Assembly (NCBI GenBank): GCA_902785115.1 | Contig: CACZXQ010000004.1 | Span: 1-38,229, forward strand | Length of the DNA: 38,229 nucleotides | Source of the DNA: Oscillospiraceae bacterium | Lineage (GTDB): Bacteria; Bacillota; Clostridia; Oscillospirales; Oscillospiraceae | Reading direction: 5' to 3' | Shown here: in pieces, positions 11,748 to 19,611 of the stretch | Numbering within the stretch: the stretch's first letter is position 1 | Layout of the letters: every line of letters starts with the position of its first letter | Translations under genes and position numbers: made by a program | Notes under the pieces: model-generated | Seen by the model: the letters and a program-made list of their open reading frames with translations, nothing else | The model's database searches: none | Told to the model about the DNA's origin: nothing

Positions 11748-13482
11748 AACCTTCCTCAAATGTGTCCGGGAATACAAAGCGCCCGCGATCATCACCCTGC
11801 TCTTTATGGTGGGCGAGGTGCTGATCGAGGTGCTGATCCCCTTCTACACCGCCGATCTCGTCAACGACATCAAGGCCAGCGCCCCCATGAGCCATGTGGT
11901 GCGGGTGGGGCTCATCCTTGTGGTGATGGCGCTGATCTCCCTGTGCTGCGGCGCGGGCGGCGGCTATTTCGGCTCCAAAGCCTCGACGGGCTTTGCCCGC
12001 AACGTCCGGCGCGACGTGTTCGAGCGCATTCAGCGCTTTTCCTTTGAGAACATCGACAAGTTCTCCACCGCCTCCCTGGTCACGCGCCTGACCACCGACA
12101 TCAACAACGTGCAGATGGCCTTCATGATGTCCATCCGCATTGCTGTGCGCGCGCCGCTGATGTTCGTGTTCTCCATCGTGATGGCCTATACCATGGGCGG
12201 CAAGCTTGCGACCACCTTCGTGGTCGTGGTGCCGGTGCTGGTCGTGGGTCTGCTCACGATCGCAAAGCACGCGATGCCCGCCTTCCGCGCGGTGTTTCGC
12301 AAGTACGACCGGATGAACGAGTCCATCGAGGAGAACGTGCGCGGGATGCGCGTGGTGAAGGGCTTTGCCCGCGAGAGCTTTGAAAAGCAGAAGTTCGCGG
12401 CGGCCTCCGGCGATATTTGCCGGGACTTCACCAAGGCCGAGCGCATCGTAGCGCTCAACACCCCGCTGATGACCCTGTGCATGAACTTCAACATGGTGTT
12501 CGTGCTGCTGGTCGGCGCGAAGATCATCGTCGAGAGCCGCGGCACCGTCATTGACGTGGGGCAGATCTCCGCCATGCTCACCTACGGCATGCAGATCCTC
12601 ATGAGCCTGATGATGATCTCCATGATCTACGTCATGATGACCATGTCCTTCGAGTCGATGAAGCGTCTCGCGGAGGTGCTCACGGAGGAGCCCTCCCTCT
12701 CCAATCCCGCAGCGCCTGTCACGGACGTGAAGGACGGCAGCGTGGACTTTGAGGGCGTTTCCTTCAAGTATGACCGCAAGGCGCAGGAATCCGCCCTCGC
12801 GGGGATCGACCTGCACATCCCCACGGGCGCGACGGTGGGCATTCTCGGCGGCACGGGCGCGGGCAAGACCACGCTGGTGCAGCTCATCCCCCGCCTCTAC
12901 GACGTGACCGAGGGCCGCGTCAAGGTCGGCGGCGTGGATGTGCGCGATTATGATATCGAGTCCCTGCGCGGCGCGGTGTCCATGGTGCTGCAGAAGAACG
13001 AGCTCTTCTCCGGCACGATCAAGGAAAACCTCCGCTGGGGCAATCCCAACGCGACGGACGAGGAACTGGTGGAGGCCTGCAAGCTCGCCCAGGCGGACGA
13101 TTTTGTGCGCTCCTTCCCCGAGGGCTACGACACCCACATCGAGCAGGGCGGCACCAACGTCTCCGGCGGGCAGAAGCAGCGCCTCTGCATCGCGCGGGCG
13201 CTCCTCAAGAAGCCGAAGATCCTCATTCTGGACGACTCCACCTCCGCGGTGGACACCCGCACCGACGCGCTGATCCGCGCGGGCTTCAAAACATACATCC
13301 CCGAGACCACCAAGATCATCATTGCCCAGCGCGTTCACTCGGTGGAGGACGCAGACCTGATCCTCGTGATGGACGGCGGCAGGATCGCCGACGTCGGCAG
13401 ACACAGGGAGCTGATCGAGCGCAGCCCGATCTACCGCGAGGTCTACGAGCAGCAGACCAAGGGAGGGGAAGAGCATGCATAA
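11740..13482 (+). CDS. Heterodimeric ABC exporter, half with degenerate ATP site
   Basis: 580 aa: a six-helix exporter membrane domain (about 15-310), then an ATPase domain with Walker A GGTGAGKTT (370-378) and signature NVSGGQKQ (Ser475-Gln478). Walker B reads ILILDD, with Asp499 where the catalytic Glu normally stands, and the switch residue is Gln530 instead of His (IIIAQR). This is the pattern of the catalytically weak partner in heterodimeric exporters of the TM287/288 and BmrCD type. ATG 11740 was chosen because it matches the usual exporter start; an upstream frame extension exists. Translation is coupled to marR and to the next gene by 8-base overlaps. Substrate is unknown; drug, lipid or peptide are possible. 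Confidence 0.93.
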   Translation: MIKTFLKCVREYKAPAIITLLFMVGEVLIEVLIPFYTADLVNDIKASAPMSHVVRVGLILVVMALISLCCGAGGGYFGSKASTGFARNVRRDVFERIQRFSFENIDKFSTASLVTRLTTDINNVQMAFMMSIRIAVRAPLMFVFSIVMAYTMGGKLATTFVVVVPVLVVGLLTIAKHAMPAFRAVFRKYDRMNESIEENVRGMRVVKGFARESFEKQKFAAASGDICRDFTKAERIVALNTPLMTLCMNFNMVFVLLVGAKIIVESRGTVIDVGQISAMLTYGMQILMSLMMISMIYVMMTMSFESMKRLAEVLTEEPSLSNPAAPVTDVKDGSVDFEGVSFKYDRKAQESALAGIDLHIPTGATVGILGGTGAGKTTLVQLIPRLYDVTEGRVKVGGVDVRDYDIESLRGAVSMVLQKNELFSGTIKENLRWGNPNATDEELVEACKLAQADDFVRSFPEGYDTHIEQGGTNVSGGQKQRLCIARALLKKPKILILDDSTSAVDTRTDALIRAGFKTYIPETTKIIIAQRVHSVEDADLILVMDGGRIADVGRHRELIERSPIYREVYEQQTKGGEEHA

Positions 13483-15385
13483 AGAGACAAACCGCAACCT
13501 GAAGGAGAACTTTGCCGCCATCGGCTGGACGCTCAAGAAGTTCTTCGGCTTCTACCCGGTGCTCGCGCCGCTCGCGATGTTCTGCATCCTCTTCTCTTCC
13601 ATCGTGTCCGCGATCCCCTCGCTCTTTATCCAGAACGTACTGTCTGTCATTGAAAAATGGTTCACCACGGGCGACTGGGCGGCCGCCCGCGCCGAGATCC
13701 TGCCTTACATTTACCTGCTGGTCGGGCTCTATGTGCTCTCCATCTGCTCCCAGACGCTGGAAACCCAGCTCATGGCGGTGATGACGCAGGGCTTCCTCGA
13801 CAAGATGCGCAAGGAAATGTTCAACGACATGCAGGATCTGCCCATCCGCTACTTTGACCGCCGCAAGACCGGCGACATCATGAGCTTCTACACCAACGAC
13901 ATCGACACCATGCGCCAGCTCGTGAGCCAGTCGCTGCCCTCACTGATCCGCTCCATCGCCATCGTGGTCGCGGTGCTCGCCATCATGCTGTATTTCAGCG
14001 TCTGGATGACGCTGGTGCTGCTGCTGGGCGTGGCTGCGATGTTCTATGTGACCAAGACCATCGGCGGCGGCTCCGCCAAGTATTTCGTCAAGGCGCAGAA
14101 GGCCACCGCCGCCATGGAGGGCTTTGCGCAGGAGATGATGAACGGCCAGAAGGTCATCAAGGTCTTCTGCCATGAGGAGCAGGCGCTTGCGGACTTCGAC
14201 AAGGTCAATGACGAGCTGCGCGACGTGGCCTTTCGCGCCAACGCCTATGCCAGCACCCTCGGCCCCATCATCGGCAACATCGGCAACATCCTCTATGTCA
14301 CACTGGCGCTGGTCGGCGGCGTGTTCATCCTTGCGAACATCAAAAACCTCTCCCTCTCCGGAATGGCCTTTGACATCACGGTGCTGGTGCCCTTCCTGGG
14401 CATGTCCCGGCAGTTTACCGGCAACGTAAACCAGCTTTCGCAGCAGATCAACTCCATCGTCATGGCGGGCGCGGGCGCGCAGCGCGTGCTTACGCTGGTG
14501 AACGAGGAGCCCGAGGCCGACAACGGCTATGTGACGCTCGTAAACGTCACCGAGGACGCAGACGGTACCCTGCACGAGACCGAGGAGCACACCGGGCACT
14601 GGGCCTGGCGCCATCCCCACACCGACGGCAGCGGCATCACCTACACCCCGCTGCGCGGCGACGTGCGCATGGTGGATGTGGACTTCTCCTACAAGCCGGA
14701 AAAGCAGGTGCTGCATGACGTGTCCGTCTTTGCCGAGCCCGGTCAGAAGGTGGCCTTCGTCGGTGCGACCGGCGCGGGCAAGACCACGATCACGAACCTC
14801 ATCAACCGCTTCTACGACATTGCCGACGGCAAGATCCGCTACGACGGCATCAACATCAACAAGATCAAGAAATCCGACCTGCGCCGCTCTCTCGGCATCG
14901 TGCTGCAGGAGACGAACCTCTTCACCGGAACGGTGATGGAGAACATCCGCTACGGGCGGCTCGAGGCCACGGACGAGGAGTGCATCGAGGCGGCACGGCT
15001 CGCGGGCGCGGACGATTTCATCACCCGTCTCCCCCAGGGCTACGAGACGGAGCTGCAGAATAACGGCGCGACCCTCTCTCAGGGGCAGCGGCAGCTCATT
15101 GCCATTGCTCGCGCCGCCGTCGCCGATCCCCCGGTCATGATCCTGGACGAAGCCACCTCCTCCATCGACACGCGCACCGAGGCCATCGTGCAGCGCGGCA
15201 TGGACAAGCTGATGGAGGGCCGTACGGTCTTTGTCATCGCGCACCGCCTCTCCACGGTCATGAATTCCGACGTCATCATGGTGCTTGACCACGGCCGCAT
15301 CATCGAGCGCGGCAGCCACGAGAAGCTGATCGCGGAGAAGGGCACCTATTACCAGCTCTACACCGGCGCGTTTGAGCTTGAGTAA
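13475..15385 (+). CDS. Heterodimeric ABC exporter, catalytic half
   Basis: 636 aa. Membrane domain about 20-345, then a 45-residue insertion (about 355-400, with TGHWAWRHPHTDG) that is common in this half of the pair. The ATPase domain has Walker A GATGAGKTT (430-438), signature LSQGQ (534-538), canonical Walker B MILDE with Glu559, and switch His590 (IAHRLSTV). Together with the preceding gene it forms one competent and one degenerate ATP site. GGGAGGGG precedes the ATG. No terminator is apparent after it: 15386-15557 shows only an imperfect CTTTGC-TCGG/CCGAGGCAAAG hairpin and no gene. Confidence 0.94.
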   Translation: MHKETNRNLKENFAAIGWTLKKFFGFYPVLAPLAMFCILFSSIVSAIPSLFIQNVLSVIEKWFTTGDWAAARAEILPYIYLLVGLYVLSICSQTLETQLMAVMTQGFLDKMRKEMFNDMQDLPIRYFDRRKTGDIMSFYTNDIDTMRQLVSQSLPSLIRSIAIVVAVLAIMLYFSVWMTLVLLLGVAAMFYVTKTIGGGSAKYFVKAQKATAAMEGFAQEMMNGQKVIKVFCHEEQALADFDKVNDELRDVAFRANAYASTLGPIIGNIGNILYVTLALVGGVFILANIKNLSLSGMAFDITVLVPFLGMSRQFTGNVNQLSQQINSIVMAGAGAQRVLTLVNEEPEADNGYVTLVNVTEDADGTLHETEEHTGHWAWRHPHTDGSGITYTPLRGDVRMVDVDFSYKPEKQVLHDVSVFAEPGQKVAFVGATGAGKTTITNLINRFYDIADGKIRYDGININKIKKSDLRRSLGIVLQETNLFTGTVMENIRYGRLEATDEECIEAARLAGADDFITRLPQGYETELQNNGATLSQGQRQLIAIARAAVADPPVMILDEATSSIDTRTEAIVQRGMDKLMEGRTVFVIAHRLSTVMNSDVIMVLDHGRIIERGSHEKLIAEKGTYYQLYTGAFELE

Positions 15386-15557
15386 CTTTACCGCCCTGTT
15401 TGGTCGGCGCAAGACCTCGCTTTGCTCGGTTCAGGGTGTTTTTGCCGAGGCAAAGCCCCGTCAAAAGCAGATTGTAATTTTTTCTCCGTCCGAGGCAAAA
15501 AATCAGAGGCGTTCCTCCTCTAAACTCCCCCCTTGCGCCGGCACTTTTCCGTTTTTG

Positions 15558-15585
15558 TTGCAATTTTCATCTCCCGTGGTATACT
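15558..15585 (+). promoter_or_regulatory. Promoter of the orphan lipoprotein gene
   Basis: TTGCAA (15558-15563), 16 bases, TATACT (15580-15585), about 30 bases before the start codon. Confidence 0.7.
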
Positions 15586-15615
15586 TTGTATATCCGCACG
15601 ATTGGAGGAATTATT

Positions 15616-16218
15616 ATGAAACGTACCATTTCTTTGCTGCTAAGTCTGCTGATGCTGTTTGTGCTCTGCGCCTGCGGGGCGGCGGAGACCGCACCCGCCG
15701 CAACGGAGGAGCCTGCCGCAGCGGAGGCGCCCGCCGAGACCCCCGAAACGGCTGACGAGAGTGAGGCGTCCGCATACCCGGAGAACGCCGCGCCGGTAGA
15801 GCAGCCGGATCTGGATGCCGCCCCCAACGCGCTTGCCGACGATCAGGCCGCCCTGCTCGAACAGATCCTGCAGATCGACGCGCTGGTGCAGCCCGGCACC
15901 GCCGGTTCTTCCCTGAGCACCGCCGTAGCCACCGCCTCCCTGCTGGACTGGGCGGAGAACACGCAGCTCAGCGAGGCCGCCGTCGAGGTCGTGATGGATT
16001 ACATGGCTTCCATGACCCCGGAGGGGCAGGCGGAGTTTGACCAGAAGCTGGACGCGGTGGACGCGATGGTGGCGCTGCTCACCGGCAGCGACAAGGAGGC
16101 CGCCAAGTCCATCCTCTCGGACGCCGGTATGCTGAACGGCTGCGGCTTCCCCTGGAGCAAGAACGCCACCGCCGTGATTGAGCTGCTGATGCAGTCTCTT
16201 GGGCGCAGGATCGGATAA
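15616..16218 (+). CDS. Hypothetical lipoprotein
   Basis: 200 aa. The signal peptide ends in lipobox LCAC, giving lipidated Cys20, followed by an Ala/Glu/Pro-rich spacer to about residue 65. The remaining domain is helical, for example LLEQILQIDALVQPGTAGSS. It contains a second pair of features, STAVATASLLDWAENTQLSE and an isolated Cys near the end (NGCGFPW). No family is recognised. GGAGG is 7 bases before ATG 15616; an upstream in-frame ATG at 15586 would abolish the signal peptide and was rejected. It has its own promoter and strong terminator, so it is a single-gene unit anchored on the outer face of the membrane. Confidence 0.85.
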   Translation: MKRTISLLLSLLMLFVLCACGAAETAPAATEEPAAAEAPAETPETADESEASAYPENAAPVEQPDLDAAPNALADDQAALLEQILQIDALVQPGTAGSSLSTAVATASLLDWAENTQLSEAAVEVVMDYMASMTPEGQAEFDQKLDAVDAMVALLTGSDKEAAKSILSDAGMLNGCGFPWSKNATAVIELLMQSLGRRIG

Positions 16219-16221
16219 GAC

Positions 16222-16269
16222 AAAGGGGCTATGAGAAAACGAAGTTTTCTCATAGCCCCTTTTCGTTTT
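16222..16269. terminator. Strong bidirectional terminator
   Basis: AAAGGGGCTATGAGAAAAC (16222-16240) pairs perfectly over 19 bp with 16244-16262 around a GAA loop, followed by TTTCGTTTT. A-rich flanks on the left make it work for the minus-strand CoA-transferase unit as well. Confidence 0.95.
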
Positions 16270-16410
16270 GAGTCGTGAGTTTTGAGATCATTTCGGAGTA
16301 AGCCCCTTGGAGAAAACTGAAAGTCATCGAAATCCTTTCACCTCATCGTTGCACATAGAAAGGTTTTTCCGTTTTCTCCTAAAAACGCAACACGCAAAAC
16401 GCAAAACTAT

Positions 16411-17748
16411 CTATCGCTTGCAGCTCTGCCGCCAGATTTTCTGCTGCTCGGCGGCGCGGATCAGTTTCTCGCGAAAATCCGGGTGCGCCAGCGAGATGAC
16501 CGCCTCCGCCCGCTGCCAGGTGGGGAGCCCGGCGAGATTCTTTGCGCCGTACTCCGTCACCAGCCAGGGCGCCATCGCCCGCGGCGTGGTGATTACATCG
16601 CCCGCGGAAAAATGCGGCAGGATGTTGGAGTGCAGCTTTCCGCTCCTGTCCGTAAAGGTGGAGGCGGTGGCGAGAAAGGCCATGCCGTGCCCCGCTTCAT
16701 ACGCGCCTTCCACGAAATCGAGCTGGCCGCCGGTGCCGCTGATCTGACGCAGCCCCGCCGTCTCGGAGCAGACCTGCCCGTAGAGGTCAAAGGCGATACA
16801 GCCGTTGATGGAGACAAAATGTTCAAACTGCCGGATCACCGCCGGGTCGTTGATGTAGTGCATCGGCGCGGAGACGACGCCGAGATTGTGATCCAGAAAA
16901 TCGTAGAGTGCCCGGGAGCCGTTGGCGATGCCGAAAACGCCCTTGCCCCGGTTGCGCTCTTTTTTTGTGTTGGTAATCTTGCCCGCCTGATAGAGCGTCA
17001 GGTAGCCATCGCTCATCAGCTCCGTGTGCATGCCGAGATCCTTCAGATCCGACTCCGCGATCAGGCTGCCCAGCGCGTTCGGCATCCCGCCGATGCCGAG
17101 CTGCAGCGTGATCCCGTCTCGCAGATGGGGAAAGATGTTCGCCGCGATCTGCCGATCCACCTCGCTCGCGTGCGGCTGTGCAGGGTAGACGAAGGGCTCG
17201 TCACATTCCACGATCGCGTCCACCCGGGAGACGTGGATGCAGTCACTCTCCAGCCCCGGCACCCAGGGCATATGGGGGTTTACCTCCACGATCACGGTAT
17301 CCGCCGCGTCGATGAGCTCCTGCTGGGCACAGTTGGTGAGCCCATAGCTGAAATAGCCGTGGCTGTCCATCGGCGCCACGGTCACCATCGCCACGTTCAC
17401 CGGCGCATAGCCGCGCTCGTAGTAGCTGCCGCAATGGCGAAAGAGCATGGGGGAAAAATAGGCTCTGCCCGCGTCGATGTACTTCCGGTCAAGCCCCGAG
17501 CAGTGCCAGACGTGGTAAGTAAAGCTCTCGCCCGCCGGATCTTGCTCCACCACCTGCACCGGGCGCATCGAGATCGCGTGGCGCACCTTCACGTCCCGCA
17601 GCTTGTCCTTTCGCGCCGCGAGCGCCCGATCCAGCGCGATCGGGAAGGAGCAGACCTGGCTGTAATCCACCCAGTCGCCCGACTTGACCAGCTTTACGGC
17701 CTCCTCGGGCGTGGTAAGCTTGCGCCTGTATTCAGCTTGTATATCCAT
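16411..17748 (-). CDS. Acetate-linked CoA-transferase (butyryl-CoA / 4-hydroxybutyryl-CoA type)
   Basis: 445 aa, the usual length for this family. It moves CoA between acyl-CoA and acetate, the last step of butyrate formation or of 4-aminobutyrate breakdown. Visible signatures: LQLGIGGMPNALGSLIAESD (216-234), catalytic Glu243 in GMHTELMSDG by analogy with 4-hydroxybutyrate CoA-transferase, DLYGQVCSE, SGTGGQLDFVEGAY, and the C-terminal WQRAEAVISLAHPDFREKL. Start ATG 17748 follows GGAGGAG; a longer open frame upstream falls in repeat DNA. I cannot tell butyrate from 4-hydroxybutyrate specificity. The plsY-HAD unit upstream on the same strand is separated by a structured repeat. Confidence 0.88.
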   Translation of the reverse strand: MDIQAEYRRKLTTPEEAVKLVKSGDWVDYSQVCSFPIALDRALAARKDKLRDVKVRHAISMRPVQVVEQDPAGESFTYHVWHCSGLDRKYIDAGRAYFSPMLFRHCGSYYERGYAPVNVAMVTVAPMDSHGYFSYGLTNCAQQELIDAADTVIVEVNPHMPWVPGLESDCIHVSRVDAIVECDEPFVYPAQPHASEVDRQIAANIFPHLRDGITLQLGIGGMPNALGSLIAESDLKDLGMHTELMSDGYLTLYQAGKITNTKKERNRGKGVFGIANGSRALYDFLDHNLGVVSAPMHYINDPAVIRQFEHFVSINGCIAFDLYGQVCSETAGLRQISGTGGQLDFVEGAYEAGHGMAFLATASTFTDRSGKLHSNILPHFSAGDVITTPRAMAPWLVTEYGAKNLAGLPTWQRAEAVISLAHPDFREKLIRAAEQQKIWRQSCKR

Positions 17749-17805
17749 CTCAGGCTCCTCCGTAAATGAATACTGAAAACTTAAAACTGAAAAATGAATC
17801 GTTAC

Positions 17806-17851
17806 GGTGTCGCTGCGCGACGAATCAAATCGTTCGCCGCAGGCGAACACC
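17806..17851 (+). repeat. 46-bp structured repeat, copy C
   Basis: Begins GGTGTCGCTGCGCGACG and ends TTCGCCGCAGGCGAACACC. The second stem is TTCGCC/GGCGAA, different from copies A and B yet still fully paired. Outer TGAATCGTT/AACGATTCA (17795-17803 and 17854-17862) adds a 9-bp perfect stem around it, reaching the last bases of the plsY-like gene. Confidence 0.8.
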
Positions 17852-17859
17852 ACAACGAT

Positions 17860-18513
17860 TCACTCTTCACTGTCTTTATAACCGATCCTGTCAAGCTCGC
17901 TCTGCTTATTCCAGAGAAAGCTCATGCGCAGCTCCTCGCCGCAGCGGATGCGCCGGAAATTGGGGATATGGCGCAGGAGGATCGGCAGCGCCGGGATCAG
18001 CAGCACCGCCGCGCCCAGCCAGAAGCCCGTTGTCAGCCCGTGATAGACCGGCCAGATCAGCGACATGCTCACCGTAGCAATGGCGACATAGCGCGTCACC
18101 AGCGCGATGCCCAAGGCAACGGCCAGCAGCAAAAGCACACTGCGCCAGTCGCAGGCGATCACGACGCCGCCCAGGCAGGCAAGCCCCTTGCCGCCCTGAA
18201 AGCGCAGCCAGATCGGGAACATATGCCCCAGAATGGCGGACACGCCGGCGAAATAACCCGCCAGACGAAGCTGCGGAAACATCGCCGCGCAGAGCCACCA
18301 GGAGCCCGCGGCCTTCAGAATGTCCAGCAGCGCCACCACAAGCCCCGCGAGCTTTCCCACCAAAATCACCGTATTGGACGCGCCCGCGTTGCCGGAGCCG
18401 GATTTGCGCACGTCGTAGCCGCGCAGCTTTCCGATCGCAAAGGAGGGGCTGAGGCTGCCCAGCAGATAGCCCAGCAGGATACAGCAAAGCACTTGCTGCA
18501 AGCGTTCGCTCAA
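17860..18513 (-). CDS. plsY: Glycerol-3-phosphate acyltransferase PlsY-like membrane protein
   Basis: 217 aa, multi-spanning. Motif 1 KSGSGNAGASNT (residues 37-48) and motif 2 GHMFPIWLRFQGGKG match PlsY, which acylates glycerol-3-phosphate from acyl phosphate at the inner face of the membrane. Motif 3 is less canonical (HIPNFRRIRCGEE), and the usual VAT after GGKG is LAC, so this may be a diverged paralogue rather than the main enzyme. The start is TTG at 18511-18513, supported by GGAGG just upstream and by overlap (TTGA) with the HAD gene stop. Confidence 0.85.
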   Translation of the reverse strand: MSERLQQVLCCILLGYLLGSLSPSFAIGKLRGYDVRKSGSGNAGASNTVILVGKLAGLVVALLDILKAAGSWWLCAAMFPQLRLAGYFAGVSAILGHMFPIWLRFQGGKGLACLGGVVIACDWRSVLLLLAVALGIALVTRYVAIATVSMSLIWPVYHGLTTGFWLGAAVLLIPALPILLRHIPNFRRIRCGEELRMSFLWNKQSELDRIGYKDSEE

Positions 18514-19364
18514 TGCGCTCCCTCCTCCAACAATTCATAGATTTTTGCCGCGACGCCGGCCTCCTCGTTCCCGGGTGCGACGCAGTCCGCCGCAGCCTTG
18601 ACCTCCTCGGAGGCATTGGCCATGGCGACGCCCAGCCCCGCCATGCGGAGCATTTCGATATCGTTGCTGCCGTCGCCAAAGGCCACGGTCTGCGCCGGGT
18701 CGATCCCCAGCGCGGCGCACAGCGCCATGAGCGCCTTGCCCTTGCCGGCGTTTACGCTGTTGACCTCGATGTTGTTCTTCACCGAGGTGGTCGCCACCAG
18801 CTCGGGAAAGCGCGCCGGCAGCTCCCTGAGCACACGCTGCCGCACCGCCTCGTCCTCGGGCTTGAAGAACATCTGCAGCTTTTGAAGCCCCTCGCCCCGC
18901 TGCCGCAGGGTCTCCTTGAGATCGTCCACGGGCTTGCGAAGACCGTAGAGCAGCTTGAGCACCTCCGGCTCCAGCGCGAAATAGGGCGGCGCTGCGTCCA
19001 TCATCGTGCGCGTCATCCAGCCCTGCTCGTTTTGATAGCAGTCGTAAATCACCGGCAGCGTGTCCATATATTCGTAGCAGCGAAGTGCAAGCTGCACCGG
19101 CACGTCCCCTCGGTACAGCAGTCTGTCCTCCCGGCTGTCATACACCGCCGCGCCGTTAGAGAGAATATAATAGCGCAGGAAAGGCAGCGCCTTGAGCGGC
19201 TCCGGTACGCCGCGATAGATGCGCCCCGAGGCCACCACCGGAATCATCCCCCGCGCCGCCGCCGCTTCCAGGGCGCGCAGATTTGCGGCTGGAATGCTCT
19301 TATCGTCGTTTAAAAACGTCCCGTCCAGGTCAAAGGCTATAATTTTATAGTGTACATTATCCAT
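18510..19364 (-). CDS. Cof-type HAD-superfamily phosphatase
   Basis: 284 aa. HAD motif I is AFDLDGTF with Asp11 and Asp13; motif II lies in VVASGR; motif III/IV is NAGKGKALMALCAALGIDPA then FGDGSNDIEML. The large C2 cap between them is that of Cof/YbiV-like sugar-phosphate or nucleotide phosphatases. Exact substrate cannot be read. Start ATG 19364 gives the family start. No Shine-Dalgarno precedes it and a promoter -10 box lies 6 bases upstream, so the transcript is probably leaderless. It overlaps the plsY-like gene by 4 bases. Confidence 0.92.
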   Translation of the reverse strand: MDNVHYKIIAFDLDGTFLNDDKSIPAANLRALEAAAARGMIPVVASGRIYRGVPEPLKALPFLRYYILSNGAAVYDSREDRLLYRGDVPVQLALRCYEYMDTLPVIYDCYQNEQGWMTRTMMDAAPPYFALEPEVLKLLYGLRKPVDDLKETLRQRGEGLQKLQMFFKPEDEAVRQRVLRELPARFPELVATTSVKNNIEVNSVNAGKGKALMALCAALGIDPAQTVAFGDGSNDIEMLRMAGLGVAMANASEEVKAAADCVAPGNEEAGVAAKIYELLEEGAH

Positions 19365-19370
19365 GCTCGT

Positions 19371-19399
19371 ATTATGCCGCAGAAGTCGGATTTTGGCAA
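19371..19399 (-). promoter_or_regulatory. Promoter of the HAD-plsY unit (leaderless start predicted)
   Basis: Minus strand: TTGCCA (19394-19399), 17 bases, CATAAT (19371-19376). Six bases (19365-19370) separate the -10 box from ATG 19364, so transcription should start at or next to the A of the start codon. Confidence 0.7.
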
Positions 19400-19532
19400 G
19401 CATTCTTTTTCCCAAAGGCCGAAAAACTCGCAGAATGCCGTTCTTTTCCGCTCGGCATTCGTTGATCCTGCATAAAAAACCGGTCTGATAAAAACAAAAT
19501 TTGTTCGCTTGGCAAAAAATATCATTTTCCTC

Positions 19533-19561
19533 TTGCAATTGGGCAGCAAATCATGTATTAT
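19533..19561 (+). promoter_or_regulatory. Promoter of the TAXI-TRAP unit
   Basis: TTGCAA (19533-19538), 17 bases, TATTAT (19556-19561). Start predicted near 19568. Confidence 0.78.
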
Positions 19562-19577
19562 GGCATCACCGCATAGG

Positions 19578-19594
19578 TGTATACTTGTATACAA
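19578..19594 (+). promoter_or_regulatory. Palindromic operator candidate (TTGTATACAA)
   Basis: TTGTATACAA (19585-19594) is a perfect palindrome, and a second GTATAC lies 8 bp before it (19579-19584). The pair falls just after the predicted transcription start and ends 3 bases before the Shine-Dalgarno. Sites of this kind are typical of GntR/FadR-type regulators of organic acid uptake (inference). No such regulator is encoded in the window. Confidence 0.6.
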
Positions 19595-19611
19595 TTAAGG
19601 AGGATTTCAAA

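Noticed and set aside
15386..15557. Gene remnant or terminator after the ABC exporter
   Set aside because: Only an imperfect hairpin without T run and a random minus-strand frame are seen; nothing can be supported.
16483..17769. 428-codon open frame on the plus strand
   Set aside because: Antisense to the CoA-transferase; Arg/His/Val-rich and without family features.
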